Assembly: GCA_019420405.1 (NCBI GenBank)
Contig: JAHZHF010000167.1
Span: 1 to 6,811 of the forward strand
Reading direction: 5' to 3'
DNA length: 6,811 nucleotides
From: Clostridiales bacterium
GTDB taxonomy: Bacteria > Bacillota > Clostridia > Lachnospirales > Lachnospiraceae
The position numbers and the translations under genes are program-made. The first letter of the stretch is position 1. Each line of letters starts with the position of its first letter. This document shows positions 5,841-6,811 of this stretch, piece by piece. Below the pieces are notes generated by a model that did not search any database, was not told the origin of the DNA, and worked only from the letters and a program-made list of their open reading frames with translations.

Positions 5841-6662
5841 ATGAAGAGACAGTTGAAATGGGGAATCATCCTGTTCTGTACAGCGCTGTTCTTTGGGCTG
5901 ACAGGCTGTGGGAGAGAAGAGGAAAGCATGAAAGAGGCACTGGAGCGGGTCAGAAGCGAGGAAGAGGCAGAAGACGGGCAAGATGCATCGTCAGCAGCGG
6001 AAGCGGGAAGCGGCGCCGCAGAAGGTGAGGTATATCTGGATCAGGCGATTCAGAGCGAAGAGACGGACGAGGAGCGGGAACAGTGGATCGCCGAGCAGGA
6101 AGAACAGGAAAAGGAGCGTAGGAAGCTGCAGGAGGCTCAGGAAGCTGCAGTCCGCGCAATGATGGAAGATCAGGAAGAGGAAAGTTCTGCCGCCTCAGAC
6201 AGCGGTGACGGCGGCAGTTCTGCGGGCAGCTCAAGCGGAAGCGGGGAGGAGTCCTCAGATAGTGATGAGAATATCTGTCAGGACTGCGGCTATGAGCGGC
6301 TTGAGGTTCAGTGTGCGCTCTGTTCAGGAACAGGGATGACAAAATATTGTAAGAGGTGTGAAGGGACAGGAATCATCTGCCGGAACTGTTTCTATCCGCC
6401 GTCCGAACCTCCTGCATCGGAGGAGTCCTCAGGAACTTCATCCGGCGGGAAAGGCCAGAGAATGTGCAGCAGATGCAATGGAGACGGATACGCCGGGACC
6501 TGTTTCAGCTGTGATGGAAACGGGTATACAAGTCATTCAGAGTTCTATGACAGCTATGGAACCGGAGGAACCACTTATGAGGTGACGAGTCCGTGCTATC
6601 TGTGTAAAAACGGCGAGCGGAGGTGTACGCTGTGTAAGGGGACCGGATGGGTTGATAAGTAG
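5841..6662 (+). CDS. lipoprotein with DnaJ-type CxxC zinc-finger repeats
   Basis: This 273-residue protein has a lipoprotein signal peptide: KRQ at the N-terminus, a hydrophobic stretch (7-20) and the lipobox LTGC with Cys23 as the lipidated residue. It should therefore be tethered to the outer face of the membrane. Residues about 25-112 are highly charged and probably form a helix or coiled coil (EEREQWIAEQEEQEKERRKL at 77-96). A Ser/Gly/Asp/Glu-rich linker runs to about 143. The C-terminal part has eight CxxC motifs: Cys146/149, 158/161, 170/173, 180/183, 209/212, 221/224, 252/255 and 262/265. Five are followed by xGxG (SGTG, EGTG, NGDG, DGNG, KGTG), as in the DnaJ cysteine-rich domain. No J domain is present. 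The start is set by AAGGAGGG at 5828-5835. The role is unknown; zinc-stabilised substrate or partner binding is inferred. Its promoter resembles that of the kinase operon. Confidence 0.9.
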   Translation: MKRQLKWGIILFCTALFFGLTGCGREEESMKEALERVRSEEEAEDGQDASSAAEAGSGAAEGEVYLDQAIQSEETDEEREQWIAEQEEQEKERRKLQEAQEAAVRAMMEDQEEESSAASDSGDGGSSAGSSSGSGEESSDSDENICQDCGYERLEVQCALCSGTGMTKYCKRCEGTGIICRNCFYPPSEPPASEESSGTSSGGKGQRMCSRCNGDGYAGTCFSCDGNGYTSHSEFYDSYGTGGTTYEVTSPCYLCKNGERRCTLCKGTGWVDK

Positions 6663-6811
6663 AATGGGGTACAGCTATAAAGTTCACTAACTTACGGATG
6701 AAAAACGTCCGAAAACAGGGGCGATTCTCAAGACGTATTCTGCGGGGATGGAGGACGGCTCCGTGCTTCGCTCCAGGGAATAAGGGAAACTACAAAGTAC
6801 CGGATACGGAT
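6663..6811. other. downstream stretch without a supported gene
   Basis: The bases after the lipoprotein gene contain no terminator with a T-run. A hairpin CGGATG/CGTCCG (6695-6700 with 6706-6711, loop AAAAA) is seen. GGAG (6750-6753) can pair with CTCC at either 6759-6762 or 6771-6774. A frame starting at ATG 6698 stays open to the window edge (38 codons, rich in Arg and Lys), but it has no ribosome binding site. The dense small dyads would suit a dispersed repeat or a structured leader; neither is shown. Confidence 0.35.

Noticed and set aside
5741..6028. 95-codon frame from ATG 5741 running over the leader terminator into the lipoprotein gene
   Set aside because: It crosses the terminator stem and T-run, uses another frame of the lipoprotein gene, and ends in an Arg-rich tail typical of an out-of-frame reading.
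6695..6711. Hairpin CGGATG/CGTCCG as terminator of the lipoprotein gene
   Set aside because: No T-run follows on the + strand and none lies in the right place on the minus strand.
1..6811. CRISPR array, insertion sequence, tRNA or rRNA gene
   Set aside because: No regularly spaced repeats, transposase-like frame with terminal inverted repeats, tRNA cloverleaf or rRNA segment was seen on either strand.

Overview
The window comes from a low-to-moderate GC Gram-positive anaerobe, most likely a Lachnospiraceae-type Clostridium. The evidence is the infC-rpmI-rplT operon with Firmicutes-style spacing and near-consensus AGGAGG ribosome binding sites, the clostridial flavour of the IF3 sequence, and a membrane kinase and a lipoprotein of monoderm type. 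The assignment rests on sequence character only; no search was run. All genes lie on the + strand.

Bases 1-185 hold an untranslated leader with a textbook conditional terminator (106-133). An upstream segment (39-49) can pair with the terminator's 3' arm instead. This is the expected place for the L20-responsive attenuator of Firmicutes. It is followed by infC (186-692, starting on ATT), rpmI (752-949) and rplT (975-1331), and the operon closes with a strong intrinsic terminator (1348-1379).

Bases 1434-2453 encode a full-length DUF2804 protein of unknown function, apparently monocistronic.

Bases 2495-6662 are the least ordinary part. A promoter-like region (2495-2537) precedes two tightly linked genes: a 366-residue, probably helical protein with two weakly helix-turn-helix-like segments, and a 653-residue transmembrane Ser/Thr kinase. 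The kinase has an HxD-type catalytic loop, a DFN motif in place of DFG, one membrane helix, and an extracytoplasmic part ending in a bacterial Ig-like (Big_2-type) domain. A second promoter-like region (5658-5699) carries the same 14-base core and a very similar -10 region. It precedes a leader with a strong internal terminator (5725-5788) and then a gene for a 273-residue lipoprotein carrying eight CxxC motifs of DnaJ zinc-finger type.

My reading, which is inference, is that the helical protein, the kinase and the cysteine-rich lipoprotein form one envelope-sensing module. The kinase would link an extracytoplasmic domain to the cytoplasm, the helical protein would be its partner or substrate, and the lipoprotein would act on the outer face of the membrane. 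The shared promoter architecture is the main sequence support for grouping the lipoprotein with the kinase pair. The last 149 bases (6663-6811) contain no supported gene, only small dyads and an open frame without a ribosome binding site.
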